From the NCBI GenBank assembly GCA_963667195.1, contig OY762962.1, positions 496,001 to 560,000 on the forward strand: a stretch of DNA of 64,000 bases, given 5' to 3'. Below, one piece after another: positions 42,388 through 51,722 of the stretch. The notes below the pieces were generated by a model, which saw only the letters and a program-made list of their open reading frames with translations, had not been told where the DNA came from and did no database searches. The position numbers and the translations under genes were made by a program. Position 1 is the stretch's first letter; every line of letters begins with the position of its first letter. This DNA comes from UBA7703 sp963667195 (lineage in GTDB: Bacteria > Bacillota > Clostridia > Christensenellales > CAG-138).

Positions 42388-44109
42388 TCAACCAATCAGC
42401 TTCCAATCCGCAAACTTATAATCCTTGGACTGCTGATAGTCGCCTGCAAAGATCGACGTGTCCAGCTGCAGGTGGGCGCCGTTGTACGCAACCATCTTGC
42501 TCAGGTTGTACAGGTCGATGTCATACTTGTCCTTGACCTGCTGCTCCTGCAGTGCGATGACAGCAGCTTTCGCGGTTGCATCGTCCTTCGCGCTGAGGAA
42601 CTGGTTATACGATACGCCATAGGTCGCCGCGCGCTCGTCCACATTGCCAAAGAGGGAATCCCAGTTGCCGCCATCCGGCGCGAGCAGAGCGTATCCAAAT
42701 GCAGGAACCGCAACCGAGCCGCCGCCGGAGTAGATCATGTCCCAATTGCGCTGGGTGTAGATGATGTTGGCAAGGTCTCCGGTCGCAAGGAAGGATTCAA
42801 ACTTCACGCCGGCCTGCTCGAAGCCCTGACGGAGCACTTCCATGATATCCGCCGTGGTCTGGTCGCTGTAGTAGTAGAGTACGCGGACGGGTTTGCTGTA
42901 GTCGTAGCCCGCCTCGTCGAGCAGCGCTTTTGCCGCGGCTACGTCGAACGGCGTCAACGTAAGCGAGGTGTCAAAGAGAGAGTCGTTCGGGTTGATCATG
43001 GTGACGGCAGCGTTTGCCTGGTCGCCGTAGAATGCGGCGCAGGTGGCCTTATCCATGAGCAGTTCAAACGCGGTGCGGACGCGGACGTCCTGCACAAACG
43101 AGTTATAGTTCTTATCGGTCGAGCCGGTCAGGTTGAAACGGAACTGGCGCGTATAGGATGACGGAACCACCATGCTGACCATGTCCGGATTCTGAGAAAC
43201 GATGTTTTTCATCGTGTTGCTGTCGTTGACCGCGTCGCCGAAGATGAAGTCGAGATCGCCTGCAATCGCCGCGCTCACGATTGCGTCGTTACCGCCCGCA
43301 TCGTAGCTGGTGAAGAGAACGTTCTTAATACCGGCGGGTGCGCCAAAGTATTTGTCGTTGCGAACCATGGTGAAGTAGTTCGGGAAGGAAACCTGATCGA
43401 TGACATACTGGCCGGAACCGAAGGGTTTGCTCCAGAATGCTTCATAGGTCGGTACGTCGTTATACGCAACGCCTTCGAACGCATGTGCCGGCAGAATTGC
43501 GCTCAGCGCGAGGCCGTAGAGCAGGCCGTTGTCCGCGATGGACTCGGTGATCTCAACCGTGTTCGCATCTATGGCTTTCACGCCGGAGAGTTCCGTTGCC
43601 GTGCCCGCGAGCACGTCCGCAACGCCGACGATGTTCTTCATGAACTGCTTGACCCAGGACTTTTCATACGCGATTGCGGTGTTCAAAGAAAACACAACGT
43701 CATCCGCGGTCACCGGCGTTCCATCTGAGAAGGTCGCAGCCGGATTGAGCTTGAAGGTGTAAGTAAGGCCGTCATCCGAAACGGTGTACTCTGTCGCCAG
43801 ATCGCAGGTGAAAGTGCTGTCCGGCTGCGCTTCGACCAGCGTGCTGAAGAGCATGTTCGGATAGAGGCACTTGATGTCCGTGTACGGGCACTCGAAGATG
43901 GAGTTCGTGCCGATACCGGCAACCCACGCCAGCTTCAGCGTACCGGTTTCGCTCAGGTCTACCGATTCGGTAGGTGCTGCTGTCGCTTCCGCGGTCGCTT
44001 CTGCGGGGGCTTCCGTGCTGGTGGCTTCAACCGGCGCCTTTGCCGTGCAACCAACCAGTGCACCAACCGCCATCAAGACAACCAAGAGCATTGCAATGGT
44101 TTTTTTCAT
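42388..44109 (-). CDS. oppA: family 5 solute-binding lipoprotein (OppA type)
   Basis: A 573-residue extracytoplasmic lipoprotein. The leader MKKTIAMLLVVLMAVGALVG ends in a lipobox Cys (VGC). A Thr/Ala/Glu-rich linker and then family 5 domains follow: SDDGLTYTFKLNPAATFSDG, the VTADDVVFSL segment, and FRFNLTGSTDKNYNSFVQD. It captures the ligand outside and feeds OppBC. CGAGGAGGAAGAACACCAC precedes the ATG. It is the first gene of the leftward operon, whose regulator is divergently encoded 540 bases away. The nature of the ligand, peptide or glycan, cannot be read off. Confidence 0.93.
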   Translation of the reverse strand: MKKTIAMLLVVLMAVGALVGCTAKAPVEATSTEAPAEATAEATAAPTESVDLSETGTLKLAWVAGIGTNSIFECPYTDIKCLYPNMLFSTLVEAQPDSTFTCDLATEYTVSDDGLTYTFKLNPAATFSDGTPVTADDVVFSLNTAIAYEKSWVKQFMKNIVGVADVLAGTATELSGVKAIDANTVEITESIADNGLLYGLALSAILPAHAFEGVAYNDVPTYEAFWSKPFGSGQYVIDQVSFPNYFTMVRNDKYFGAPAGIKNVLFTSYDAGGNDAIVSAAIAGDLDFIFGDAVNDSNTMKNIVSQNPDMVSMVVPSSYTRQFRFNLTGSTDKNYNSFVQDVRVRTAFELLMDKATCAAFYGDQANAAVTMINPNDSLFDTSLTLTPFDVAAAKALLDEAGYDYSKPVRVLYYYSDQTTADIMEVLRQGFEQAGVKFESFLATGDLANIIYTQRNWDMIYSGGGSVAVPAFGYALLAPDGGNWDSLFGNVDERAATYGVSYNQFLSAKDDATAKAAVIALQEQQVKDKYDIDLYNLSKMVAYNGAHLQLDTSIFAGDYQQSKDYKFADWKLIG

Positions 44110-44649
44110 GTGGTGTTCTTCCTCCTCGTTTTGTTCTTTATCCGCTGCCGCTTACGGCGGCGATAAATCGGTAAGATAAAAAGAATGCCGAGACCCAAGA
44201 GGATGATGTTTACTTCGTCAGTTATGCGTTGTTTGATTTATATAATCGAATTTCCGGATGGTTGCAGGAAACGATCTTTCCCGTTGAAGAGCAGGCTGTA
44301 AAATTTGCAATTGGCGTTTACATTCAATGAATTAATTTCGTTTTCGTTACTATTGTGAAATCGCCTTTGATTTGTTTTTCAAATTTTCTATCCAAAGAAT
44401 ACCACCACAATCCCACGAATGCAATACAATTTTGTTGTTTTCGTAAATTATTTTTACGTATCTAAACGGTTATTACCTATATTTTATTATATTTATTTCT
44501 CTTTACGTAATTATGTCTCCCGAAATAAGTTCAAACACGCGATTTATTGTTTCGTTGGTGTTTATTTCGTTATTTGAATCTTTTTCGACTGCTGCCGGTT
44601 GCAGTTTCTCTCGCTTGTGTTAAAATAGATAAAAAGGCGGGGATTGTGT
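44110..44649. promoter_or_regulatory. divergent oppA / ROK control region
   Basis: A 540-base AT-rich gap without a gene. It has an inverted repeat CGTAAA-N5-TTTACG at 44442-44458, followed by a nearby TTTACGTAAT at about 44502-44511 and two TTTCGTTA-type strings. These are candidates for the ROK-family operator, as repressors of this family bind AT-rich sites with TTT/AAA arms. Promoters for both genes should lie here. Confidence 0.5.
44442..44458. promoter_or_regulatory. candidate ROK operator
   Basis: Perfect six-base arms CGTAAA / TTTACG with a five-base AT spacer, midway between the divergent oppA and ROK genes. Assignment to this regulator is inferred from position only. Confidence 0.4.
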
Positions 44650-45894
44650 GTGAATTTTTTAAATTATAAAGAGTATCGAAGATATCTCGTTCTCAATCTG
44701 ATTCATTCTCTCGGTCCGATCAGCCGCACAAAACTCGCGGAGATTACGGACTATCGTCCCGCTGCAATCGGGGATATCATCAACGAGCTCATGGATGAAA
44801 ATCTCTTAGTCGAAACCGGCTCCGCAGCCAGCGGGCAGGGACGCCACCGGACGCTGCTCGGTTTAAATTCAGATTATATCTGCGCAATCGGTATCTCCAT
44901 CAATGCGTCCACGATCATCACAAACCTGCTCACAATTGACGGAACCGTACAAAAATCCGTCTCTAATCGAATCCACGCTAGCGGCTCAATCGACGAGCTC
45001 GTGCGGCAAACGATTGAGACAATTCAGGATATGCTGAATGAGTACTCCGACCGCAAGATTCTCGGCATCGGGGTCTGCGATCCCGGTCCTGCACCGGGAC
45101 ATTGGGATGAGGCGGGCGACCTGTTCCCTACCCTGATTGCGTTCAATGACTGGGTCAATCACGATCTCAAGGAGATCTTGCAGTCGCAATTTCACCTGCC
45201 TGTCGCGGTATTTGCGCGCGGAATCCTCACATCCATCGCCGAAGAGAAATTCGGCGCGGCGAAAGGACTCAAGGACTTCATTTGCCTGGATCTCTGCAAT
45301 GGCGTCGGAATGAGTTTTTATGTCAACGGTGGTGTCGTGCGCGGCGCAAACAATGTCGCGGGGCAAATCGGCGACACGGTTGTGCATACAAACGAACGTA
45401 TCTGCAGTTGCGGAAAGGTCGGTTGTGTCGAGGCCTCCGCGGCGTTTCCCGCCGTTCGCGCCAATATACTGGGCGCTCTGGAGCGTGGCGTATTCTCTGT
45501 GCTCAACAACTACTATGACTGCAAGCAGGAGTTGACCGTGCAGGACGTCCGGCGCGCGCTGGACAGTGGGGATAAGCTTTGCAGCCACTATATAAAAGAG
45601 TCGACTCAGCTGCTCGGCTTAGCAATTGCCAACGCGGTCAATCTGCTCAATCCGCAGTGCGTCTTTCTGCATGGCTATATGATCGGTCTGGGCGACTTTT
45701 TCATTCAGAACTTGGAAGCGTCCATTCGTGAAAACTGCATGATGGTGTTCAGCAATGTCGAAATTCGGGTGCTCTCATCTTCACTTGAGGACGACCTGCC
45801 GCTCGGGGCCGCCGCCGTGATTTTTGACGATTTCTTGCATACCGATGATTTCAAGTGGGTCAAGAGTCTGAATGTCGAATCCTCTTCGTGTTAA
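44650..45894 (+). CDS. ROK-family transcriptional regulator (NagC/XylR type)
   Basis: A protein of about 414 residues. The N-terminal winged helix (NYKEYRRYLVLNLIHSLGPI, SRTKLAEITDYRPAAIGDII) binds DNA. A ROK domain follows with GIGVCDPGP, the NVAGQIGDTVVH segment, and the Zn site CSCGKVGCVEA. I prefer the GTG at 44650 because AAGGCGGGG is seven bases ahead; a TTG at 44644 is also in frame. Members repress sugar operons and release on binding amino sugars or sugar phosphates. Divergence from the opp operon suggests it controls that operon. Confidence 0.92.
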   Translation: MNFLNYKEYRRYLVLNLIHSLGPISRTKLAEITDYRPAAIGDIINELMDENLLVETGSAASGQGRHRTLLGLNSDYICAIGISINASTIITNLLTIDGTVQKSVSNRIHASGSIDELVRQTIETIQDMLNEYSDRKILGIGVCDPGPAPGHWDEAGDLFPTLIAFNDWVNHDLKEILQSQFHLPVAVFARGILTSIAEEKFGAAKGLKDFICLDLCNGVGMSFYVNGGVVRGANNVAGQIGDTVVHTNERICSCGKVGCVEASAAFPAVRANILGALERGVFSVLNNYYDCKQELTVQDVRRALDSGDKLCSHYIKESTQLLGLAIANAVNLLNPQCVFLHGYMIGLGDFFIQNLEASIRENCMMVFSNVEIRVLSSSLEDDLPLGAAAVIFDDFLHTDDFKWVKSLNVESSSC

Positions 45895-46492
45895 GGCCTG
45901 ATTATAGTCGTAAGCTTTTTCCCACTCAACATATGCCGCCAATGCAAAATCTCTTCCGAGCACTAATTCGCAATGGAATTTTATGTAGGGGTAATTTCCA
46001 TTCTTTTTCCTAAGTATCAGGTATTTACCCTTTCGATATCGTTGTCCCAAAACGACGGTAGATATCTGAACCCTCGGTGTTCAATATCTACCGTTTTCAT
46101 GTGAAAAAAAGCTGGATTTCATGAGGTTATTTAAACCTAAAATCTTATCTGTAAATATTGATTTTCCAAAGTCTCAGAAATCTCTCATCGAAACTCCAAT
46201 AATGCCACCTTCGAACTTCTTGTGGAGTAATAAAGCCTCAAATCTAGACTGTTTTGATGCACCCAGCTGCACCCAACCTGAAGTAATCGCGCGATTGTAT
46301 CACTTCGCGAGGGTTTATTCAGAACAAAACAGCACCCGAACGGGTGCTGTTTTGTTTTTGCGGAGATGCGCGCTTTATGCGGGAAAGTCTCATTATCTGG
46401 TGTATAACAATGTGTATGCTCTTTCTTAAACGCTGTTGAAACGATCTATGAGATACATTCCATAAACGCATCCCTTATATATTTGTTTTCAG
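45895..46492. other. gene-poor gap with element end
   Basis: Contains copy 2 of the interspersed repeat. A minus-strand frame 45781-46050 (with KGKYLILRKKNGNYPYIKFH and ALAAYVEWEKAYDYN) could be a remnant of a real protein but overlaps the ROK gene end and has no start site. Otherwise I see nothing I can name. Confidence 0.4.
46060..46370. repeat. interspersed repeat copy 2 (element end plus hairpin)
   Basis: From GTTCAATATCTACCGTTTTC through TCTCATCGAAACTCCAATAA to the GTAATCGCGCGATTGTATCA block, this follows 18035-18500 with mismatches and gaps; the part of copy 1 coding a transposase tail is missing. The 16-base hairpin AACAAAACAGCACCCG / CGGGTGCTGTTTTGTT is at 46323-46356. It is flanked by two damaged genes, as expected for an IS scar. 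Confidence 0.72.
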
Positions 46493-47460
46493 TTATTCGA
46501 TCTCTAGTTCAGTGACATCTTTGGGGTAAACAAAGGTGGCTTCGTCCTTTTCATGCAGCAGATACCATACCTGCGCAAAGAAAGGGTCTACTTTCGCGCG
46601 GTTTTGGTAATTCCAGCTTTCCCGCTCACAAACCGGACACCAGTGTCCGCCTTCTAATATCAGGCGCGGGCTTGCTTCAAACGCATGTCCGAATGCGCAG
46701 CGAAACCGGAGCTTACCCGCCCAATCCCCCTGCTTCATTTCGGTTGAAAGGCACTCACCTCCGCGGAACTCCGCTGCATGACGCACATCCTCTAATGTAA
46801 GTTCGCTCTCGGGTTTCGATTCATCGTAGCCATGATCAATCGGAACCACCGTGTCCCAGTCTGTGAAGTGTTGGCAATCGCAAAGCGGCGGAATCGCTTC
46901 CAGCGCTTCTTTGGAGCCCCAGTAGGCCGCGATATGGTCATCCATACCCTCTTGAATGAAGTGCGCCGTTCCGTGCTCCGTCAGCGCGGTTTTCATAAAC
47001 CGCTTCTTCATCGCATTGCCGATCAGCTTTTGTCCTCCGGGCAGTTTGGTGATGAATTTCGAAATCTTCAGCGTCGGTCCAAGCTGCTTGAGGTAGCAAT
47101 CGTAATAGTACTGCTGGAATCATGCCGGAAGTGGAGGTAATTCTCCAGCTTGTCGGAATCCAGATAGTAGTACCCGTGGAAATTGCGTGTGCCATAATAC
47201 TTTGAATCGAGCAAGGCATTTGACAGATCCGTGATGCCGAGCGCGCCAAAGAGAAATTTGTACATGTCGTATGTGCTGGTTCGGCAGCTTGCGCCTCCTC
47301 CGATATTGTAGATATGATCCCAAAATTCTTTCGGAAGCGTGCCAACGCGTTGGAAGTCGCATAGATTTTTCAGCAGCGCCGCGGAATCCCGATCGGATAC
47401 ATATTCCAACACATTATCCAGACAGTTATGGAACATAATCGCATCGTCGATTTCACTCAT
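46493..47460 (-). pseudogene. NAD-dependent epimerase-like gene, frameshifted and truncated
   Basis: The 5' piece (ending in the frame of 47460) reads DDAIMFHNCLDNVLEYVSDR and YNIGGGASCRTSTYDMYKFL. The second piece, in the next frame, reads YYYDCYLKQLGPTLKISKFI and continues to GMDDHIAAYWGSK and DVRHAAEFRGGECLS, ending at 46493. A one-base change near 47120 breaks the gene (HDSSSTITI versus QQYYYDCYL). The N-terminal Rossmann part is missing. The C-terminal tail carries Cys pairs (CPVCERES) and a FGHAFEASP segment. The gene is therefore not functional as one protein. Confidence 0.75.
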
Positions 47461-47462
47461 CT

Positions 47463-48337
47463 TCGGTCCACAGATTCTGCTCTATCGCAAAGACCTGTTT
47501 GAAAACCAAAGCCTGCAGGAGCAGTTTGAGAAGAAATACCGCACGAAGCTACGAGTCCCCAGAACGTGGTTTGAGTTCAACGTGGTCAGCAGCTTCTTTA
47601 CGCGGAAACTCAATCCCACCTCTCCGACACCTTACGGCACCGCGATCGCAGCCGGCAACGAGGCGATCATCATGCCGGAGCTAATGCCCCGCGTCTGGGC
47701 ATACGACGGTTGCGTGTTCGACGAGTCCGGCCACGCGGCGACCAATACCTCCGCGTTCACCAAAGGCATCACGAGCTTCATCGAAACCTTCTCTTACGCG
47801 AATCCGAGTACGCGGAATTACACCGTTGAACAGACGGTTGCGGATTTCTACAACGGAAATATCGCGATGCTGGTCGGCTTTGCGTCTTTCATTGCAGACG
47901 TCAATAATGAAAAGAAGTCAAAGATCGTCGGAAAGATCGGATATTCGAATATCCCCGGCGGCTACTCCGTCCTCGGCAGCTGGGGGCTTGGCATTCCGCC
48001 GGAATCCAAGCGCAAGGAGGAAGCATTCTCCTTCATCCGCTGGACGTGCGATCCCGAAATGAGCAACTACTTTGCTGTGCTGGATGGGCAGTCCCCGCTG
48101 GAGAACGTCTATATCAACGACGAGCTCGCTAGCCATTATCCGTGGCTGCCGAGCATCTACCGCTCCTACGAAACCAACCGGCAGCGAAAGTCCTTCCTCC
48201 GCAGCGACGGGGCGTTTGTGCCGATCACGAGCGTAGAGCACTCAATCTACCGCGCAATTGATGACATACTACAGATCAACTGCTCGATCGACGAGGCCTT
48301 GAAGCGGTTAACGATCAGCATCGATCAACTGGGCTGA
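47463..48337 (+). pseudogene. headless family 1 sugar-binding protein
   Basis: The coding frame from about 47463 encodes the last 290 or so residues of an ABC sugar-binding protein: ILLYRKDLFENQSLQEQFEK, VPRTWFEFN, GYSVLGSWGLGIPPESKRKE and EAFSFIRWTCDPEMSNYF. The first 100 or more residues, signal peptide and lipobox are missing, and the upstream bases in the same frame belong to the opposite-strand epimerase remnant. The junction at about 47461 looks like an illegitimate join or deletion. It cannot make a secreted receptor. Confidence 0.8.
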
Positions 48338-48486
48338 GACGTAAAAGCATGATTTGTCTTTTATTTTAGCAGATGTAGAAATTCGTGCGCATATGAATGC
48401 GATTTTTTTGAAATGGAATAACATCATACCCGGTGTATCCAGCGCAGTATGATGTTCGTTTTCTCCCGAAATGTATCACAACGCAA

Positions 48487-48519
48487 AAATTCCCGCGGAA
48501 TAGTCTCCGCGGGGAATTT
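48487..48519. terminator. bidirectional terminator
   Basis: Inverted repeat AAATTCCCGCGGA / TCCGCGGGGAATTT lies between two convergent genes, the binding-protein remnant and the phosphomutase, and has T-rich ends on both strands. Confidence 0.85.
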
Positions 48520-48543
48520 CTTGTTTCTTGATTTTAGCAGCGT

Positions 48544-49953
48544 TTACAGACACAACAGCTCTTTCCAAGCCGAAATATACGACAGCGCCTGCGCCTCGCT
48601 GTGCCCTTCCGCGAAGATGCGAAGCAGCGGTTCCGTGCCGGAAAAACGGCAAACGACAAACGAATCGTCCGCAAAATACACCTTGCAGCCGTCCTGATAG
48701 CTCACGCGGACGGGCTTTTGCGAAAACTCCGGCAGAGCGCAGTCGGTGAAGATCGTGTGCGCGAGCTGCTCCCGCTGCGGCGCGGAAAACGCCACGTTGC
48801 TCTCCTTCATGATGTAGGTGCCAAATTTCCGCGAAATCTCGGTGATCATCTCGCTGGGGTGCTTGCCGGTCTTGCAGATCATCTCCACAAACAGCGCGGA
48901 GGAATACACGGAATCCTTGCCGTGGATATGCCCGCGCACGGTCAAGCCCCCGGAGGATTCGCCGCCGAGCACCGCGTCCATCTCGTCGATCTTGGAGGAG
49001 ATGTACTTAAACCCGACCGGTACCTCATAGCAGGTCTCGCCGAACGATTCCGCCACGCGATCCAGCAGGTGCGTGGTGGACATGTTCCGCACCACGGGGC
49101 CTTTCCAGCCCTTATACTCGTGCAGATACGTATACAGCAGCACAAGGATTTCGTTTGCGCTGATGTAGCGGCCTGTGCCGTCGATGATGCCGAGGCGGTC
49201 GCCGTCGCCATCCACCGCGATGCCGAGGTCGTATTTGCCATAGACGACGCGGTTGCGAAGCTCCGTCATCGTGTCCTCGGTCGGCGCGGGCATCATGCCA
49301 CCGAAATACGCGTCCTTATCGCCGTGGATCTGATCCACCGTACAGCGCGCGGTGTTGAAGATGACGGTCAGCGGATAGGTCGAGGAACCGTGCATTGAGT
49401 CAAATAAGAGTCTCGGCCCGCGCGCGCGGATGGCGTCAACGTCGATGACGCCAAGCACCGCGTCGATAAATCCGTTGAACGGGTTTTGGAGGTAAGTGAC
49501 GAGTCCCTTCTCCTCCGCCTCCTGCATGGTGATCGCCTTCACATCTGTCAGCGCGTTGATCTCGCGCTCCAGCCGCTCGGTGACGTCCAGTGGGGCATCC
49601 CTGCCTTCCTCCACGATGATCTTGATGCCGTTGTAGTTGCTGGGGTTATGGGAAGCCGTGATCTCGATGCCACGGTAGAGATCGTTTTGCTTGACGAGGA
49701 ACATCACGAGCGGCGTCGGCACACTCCTCTTCATAAACCACACCGGAATGCCGTTTGCCGCGAGCACCTCCGCCATCCAGGTTGCGGCCTCGGCAGAGAG
49801 AAAGCGGCGGTCAAAGCCGATCACAACGGGTTTGTCCGTCTTGTTGTCCGCGACCAGCGTGTCGGCAAGCCCCTGCGCCACGCGTTGGATATTCGCCATG
49901 TAGAAGTCCACGCCGATCTGTGCGCGCCAGCCGCCGGTACCAAAGCAAATCAT
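48544..49953 (-). CDS. phosphohexomutase (phosphoglucomutase/phosphomannomutase family)
   Basis: A 469-residue enzyme. The phospho-Ser is in ITASHNPSNYNG, the Mg loop is GIAVDGDGDRLG, the substrate loop is GGESSGGLTV, and the phosphate-binding end is CRFSGTEPLLR. It interconverts hexose 1- and 6-phosphate. In this operon with a GH94 phosphorylase it would turn GlcNAc-1-P (or Glc-1-P) into the 6-phosphate, which fits the chitobiose reading. The ATG at 49953 follows GAAAGGGATATTTTT; upstream in-frame sequence has no site. Confidence 0.92.
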   Translation of the reverse strand: MICFGTGGWRAQIGVDFYMANIQRVAQGLADTLVADNKTDKPVVIGFDRRFLSAEAATWMAEVLAANGIPVWFMKRSVPTPLVMFLVKQNDLYRGIEITASHNPSNYNGIKIIVEEGRDAPLDVTERLEREINALTDVKAITMQEAEEKGLVTYLQNPFNGFIDAVLGVIDVDAIRARGPRLLFDSMHGSSTYPLTVIFNTARCTVDQIHGDKDAYFGGMMPAPTEDTMTELRNRVVYGKYDLGIAVDGDGDRLGIIDGTGRYISANEILVLLYTYLHEYKGWKGPVVRNMSTTHLLDRVAESFGETCYEVPVGFKYISSKIDEMDAVLGGESSGGLTVRGHIHGKDSVYSSALFVEMICKTGKHPSEMITEISRKFGTYIMKESNVAFSAPQREQLAHTIFTDCALPEFSQKPVRVSYQDGCKVYFADDSFVVCRFSGTEPLLRIFAEGHSEAQALSYISAWKELLCL

Positions 49954-50033
49954 AAAAATATCCCTTTCGTAAAACGAGAATGATCCGTTTCGATCATTCT
50001 CTCTATCATCATATTCCATTTTACAGGAGCAAA

Positions 50034-50774
50034 TTACCCTTTTTGGTTGCGGTACTCATAGGCACTCATACCCGTGATCTTCTTAAACGTCCGCGCGAAA
50101 TGCCCCGGATCGCAATACCCCACGCGCTCGCCAATGTCGCCGATCTTGAGCTTCGGGTCAGCCAGCAGCTGCTGCGCCCTCTTCACGCGAATCTCGTTGA
50201 GCAGATCATAAAAGCTCTTCTCCAGATGGCGGTTGAGGAGCTTGCTCAGGTGCCATTGTGACACATAGCAGTGGTCGGCAACGTCCTGCAGCGTGATCTT
50301 GTCCGCAAAGCGCTGCTCCATATACTGCACCGCCTCGCGCACAAGAAAGCTGCCCGCGGGCTGTGCATCCTCCGGCGTTTCGTCCTTGGTCAACCCCGCC
50401 GCGCGAAGGTTTTCGGTCATGGTGCGCATGGCCTCGTTGATCTCGTCCATCTTGGAGGGCTTGAGGAGCAAGCGCGTCACGCCGAGGCGAATCGCTTCCT
50501 GCGCATAGGCAAAGTCGCGATATCCCGTCAGCACGGTGACCTCCAGCGCGGGAAACTCGCTCTTGAGTCCCGCGAGCATCGTCAGGCCGTCCTGATCCGG
50601 CATCTTGATATCGGTAATCACGATCTGCGGTTGATGGCGGCGGATCATCTCCGCGCCCGTCGTCGCGTTTTGCGCAGTCGCGACCACCTCGCAGCCAAAG
50701 CCGGACCAATCGACGACCTTTTTCAGGCCCTCGAGGATGATAGCTTCGTCATCGATCAATACAACTCGAATCAT
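50034..50774 (-). CDS. YesN-type response regulator with AraC DNA-binding domain
   Basis: A 246-residue regulator. The receiver domain has VVLIDDEAIILEGL, the phospho-Asp in VITDIKMPDQDGL, Thr in VLTGYRD and Lys in LLLKPSK. The C-terminal AraC domain has two helix-turn-helix units (DVADHCYVSQWHLSKLLNRH, then GDIGERVGYCDPGHFARTFK). It should act with the YesM kinase at 54311 to switch on the ABC importer. GAAGGAGTATCCCG precedes the ATG. It is transcribed between malG-type and mutase genes. Confidence 0.94.
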   Translation of the reverse strand: MIRVVLIDDEAIILEGLKKVVDWSGFGCEVVATAQNATTGAEMIRRHQPQIVITDIKMPDQDGLTMLAGLKSEFPALEVTVLTGYRDFAYAQEAIRLGVTRLLLKPSKMDEINEAMRTMTENLRAAGLTKDETPEDAQPAGSFLVREAVQYMEQRFADKITLQDVADHCYVSQWHLSKLLNRHLEKSFYDLLNEIRVKRAQQLLADPKLKIGDIGERVGYCDPGHFARTFKKITGMSAYEYRNQKG

Positions 50775-50829
50775 CGGGATACTCCTTCCCGACTATTATA
50801 CCATAATCCGCCTGCCGAAACGGCGCGCA

Positions 50830-51708
50830 TCAGCCTTTGACCGCGCCGACGGTCAGCCCTTTGATGATATTTTTTTGCAGCAGCACGTAGACAATCAGCA
50901 CCGGAACGACCACGAGCACGACCGAGGCCGCCATGAGGCCGTAGTTGACGCCCGCCTGCGAGCTGATTTCGTTGGTGAGCAGCGTGATGGTCTTTTCCTT
51001 GGGGTAGCGCAGAAAGAACGTCTGCGTAAACAGGTCGTTATACGACCAGAGGAAGGAAAAGATCGCGACCGTCGCAAACGAGGGTTTCGCGACAGGGATG
51101 ATGATCTTGAAGTAGATCTGGAATACGTTGCAGCCATCGAGATAGGCCGCCTCCTCCAGATCGATCGGCACGCTGCGGATAAAGCCCATCAGCACCACAA
51201 TTGCAAACGCGAGATTGCCCGCAATCTGCGGCAAGATCGTCGAGAGCAGCGAGAGCCAGCGGTTCTGCGTGCTCGCGATGCCCCAGAGCACCTCCATGCG
51301 AAACACGGGAATGATGGTCGAGAACACCGGAAACATCATCGCCGCGATGATCATGCCGTGCACGATTTTTTGCCCACGGAAGCGATAGCGCACCATGCCA
51401 TAGGCGAAAAGCCCCGCAAGCAGAACGACCACCAGCGTCACCACGACGGAGATCAAGATGCTGTTGGTGTATCCCGCCGCGAAGTCGCTGCGCTGGTTTG
51501 CGGTGACGTAGTTGCCAAACGTAAAGCTTTGCGTCCAGGGCCACGGAATCGAAAACGAGTCTGAGCGAATCTCTCCGCGCACGCGGAAGGAGTTGAGGAT
51601 GACCCAGAGGAACGGATACGCCGTGGTGATCGCCCAGAAGGTCAGTATCACATAGGATATCACCTTGGAGAGCGGAGCGCGATTCCGAAGTGCTTGCTGT
51701 TCTTTCAT
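50830..51708 (-). CDS. sugar ABC transporter permease (MalG/AraQ type)
   Basis: A 292-residue permease with six helices and the EAA loop EAAYLDGCNVFQIYFKIIIP. A WVILNSFRVRGEI segment follows helix 1. Together with the upstream permease it forms the channel of a carbohydrate importer. The MsmX-like ATPase is not in this cluster, so a shared ATPase is likely. AAGGGAGGAGACGACG precedes the ATG. Confidence 0.93.
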   Translation of the reverse strand: MKEQQALRNRAPLSKVISYVILTFWAITTAYPFLWVILNSFRVRGEIRSDSFSIPWPWTQSFTFGNYVTANQRSDFAAGYTNSILISVVVTLVVVLLAGLFAYGMVRYRFRGQKIVHGMIIAAMMFPVFSTIIPVFRMEVLWGIASTQNRWLSLLSTILPQIAGNLAFAIVVLMGFIRSVPIDLEEAAYLDGCNVFQIYFKIIIPVAKPSFATVAIFSFLWSYNDLFTQTFFLRYPKEKTITLLTNEISSQAGVNYGLMAASVVLVVVPVLIVYVLLQKNIIKGLTVGAVKG

Positions 51709-51722
51709 CGTCGTCTCCTCCC

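Noticed and set aside
45781..46050. Minus-strand 89-codon frame (KGKYLILRKK, EWEKAYDYN) past the ROK gene
   Set aside because: Amino-acid texture looks protein-like, but it overlaps the ROK end, has no site and no family I can name; kept only as a remark in the gap entry.
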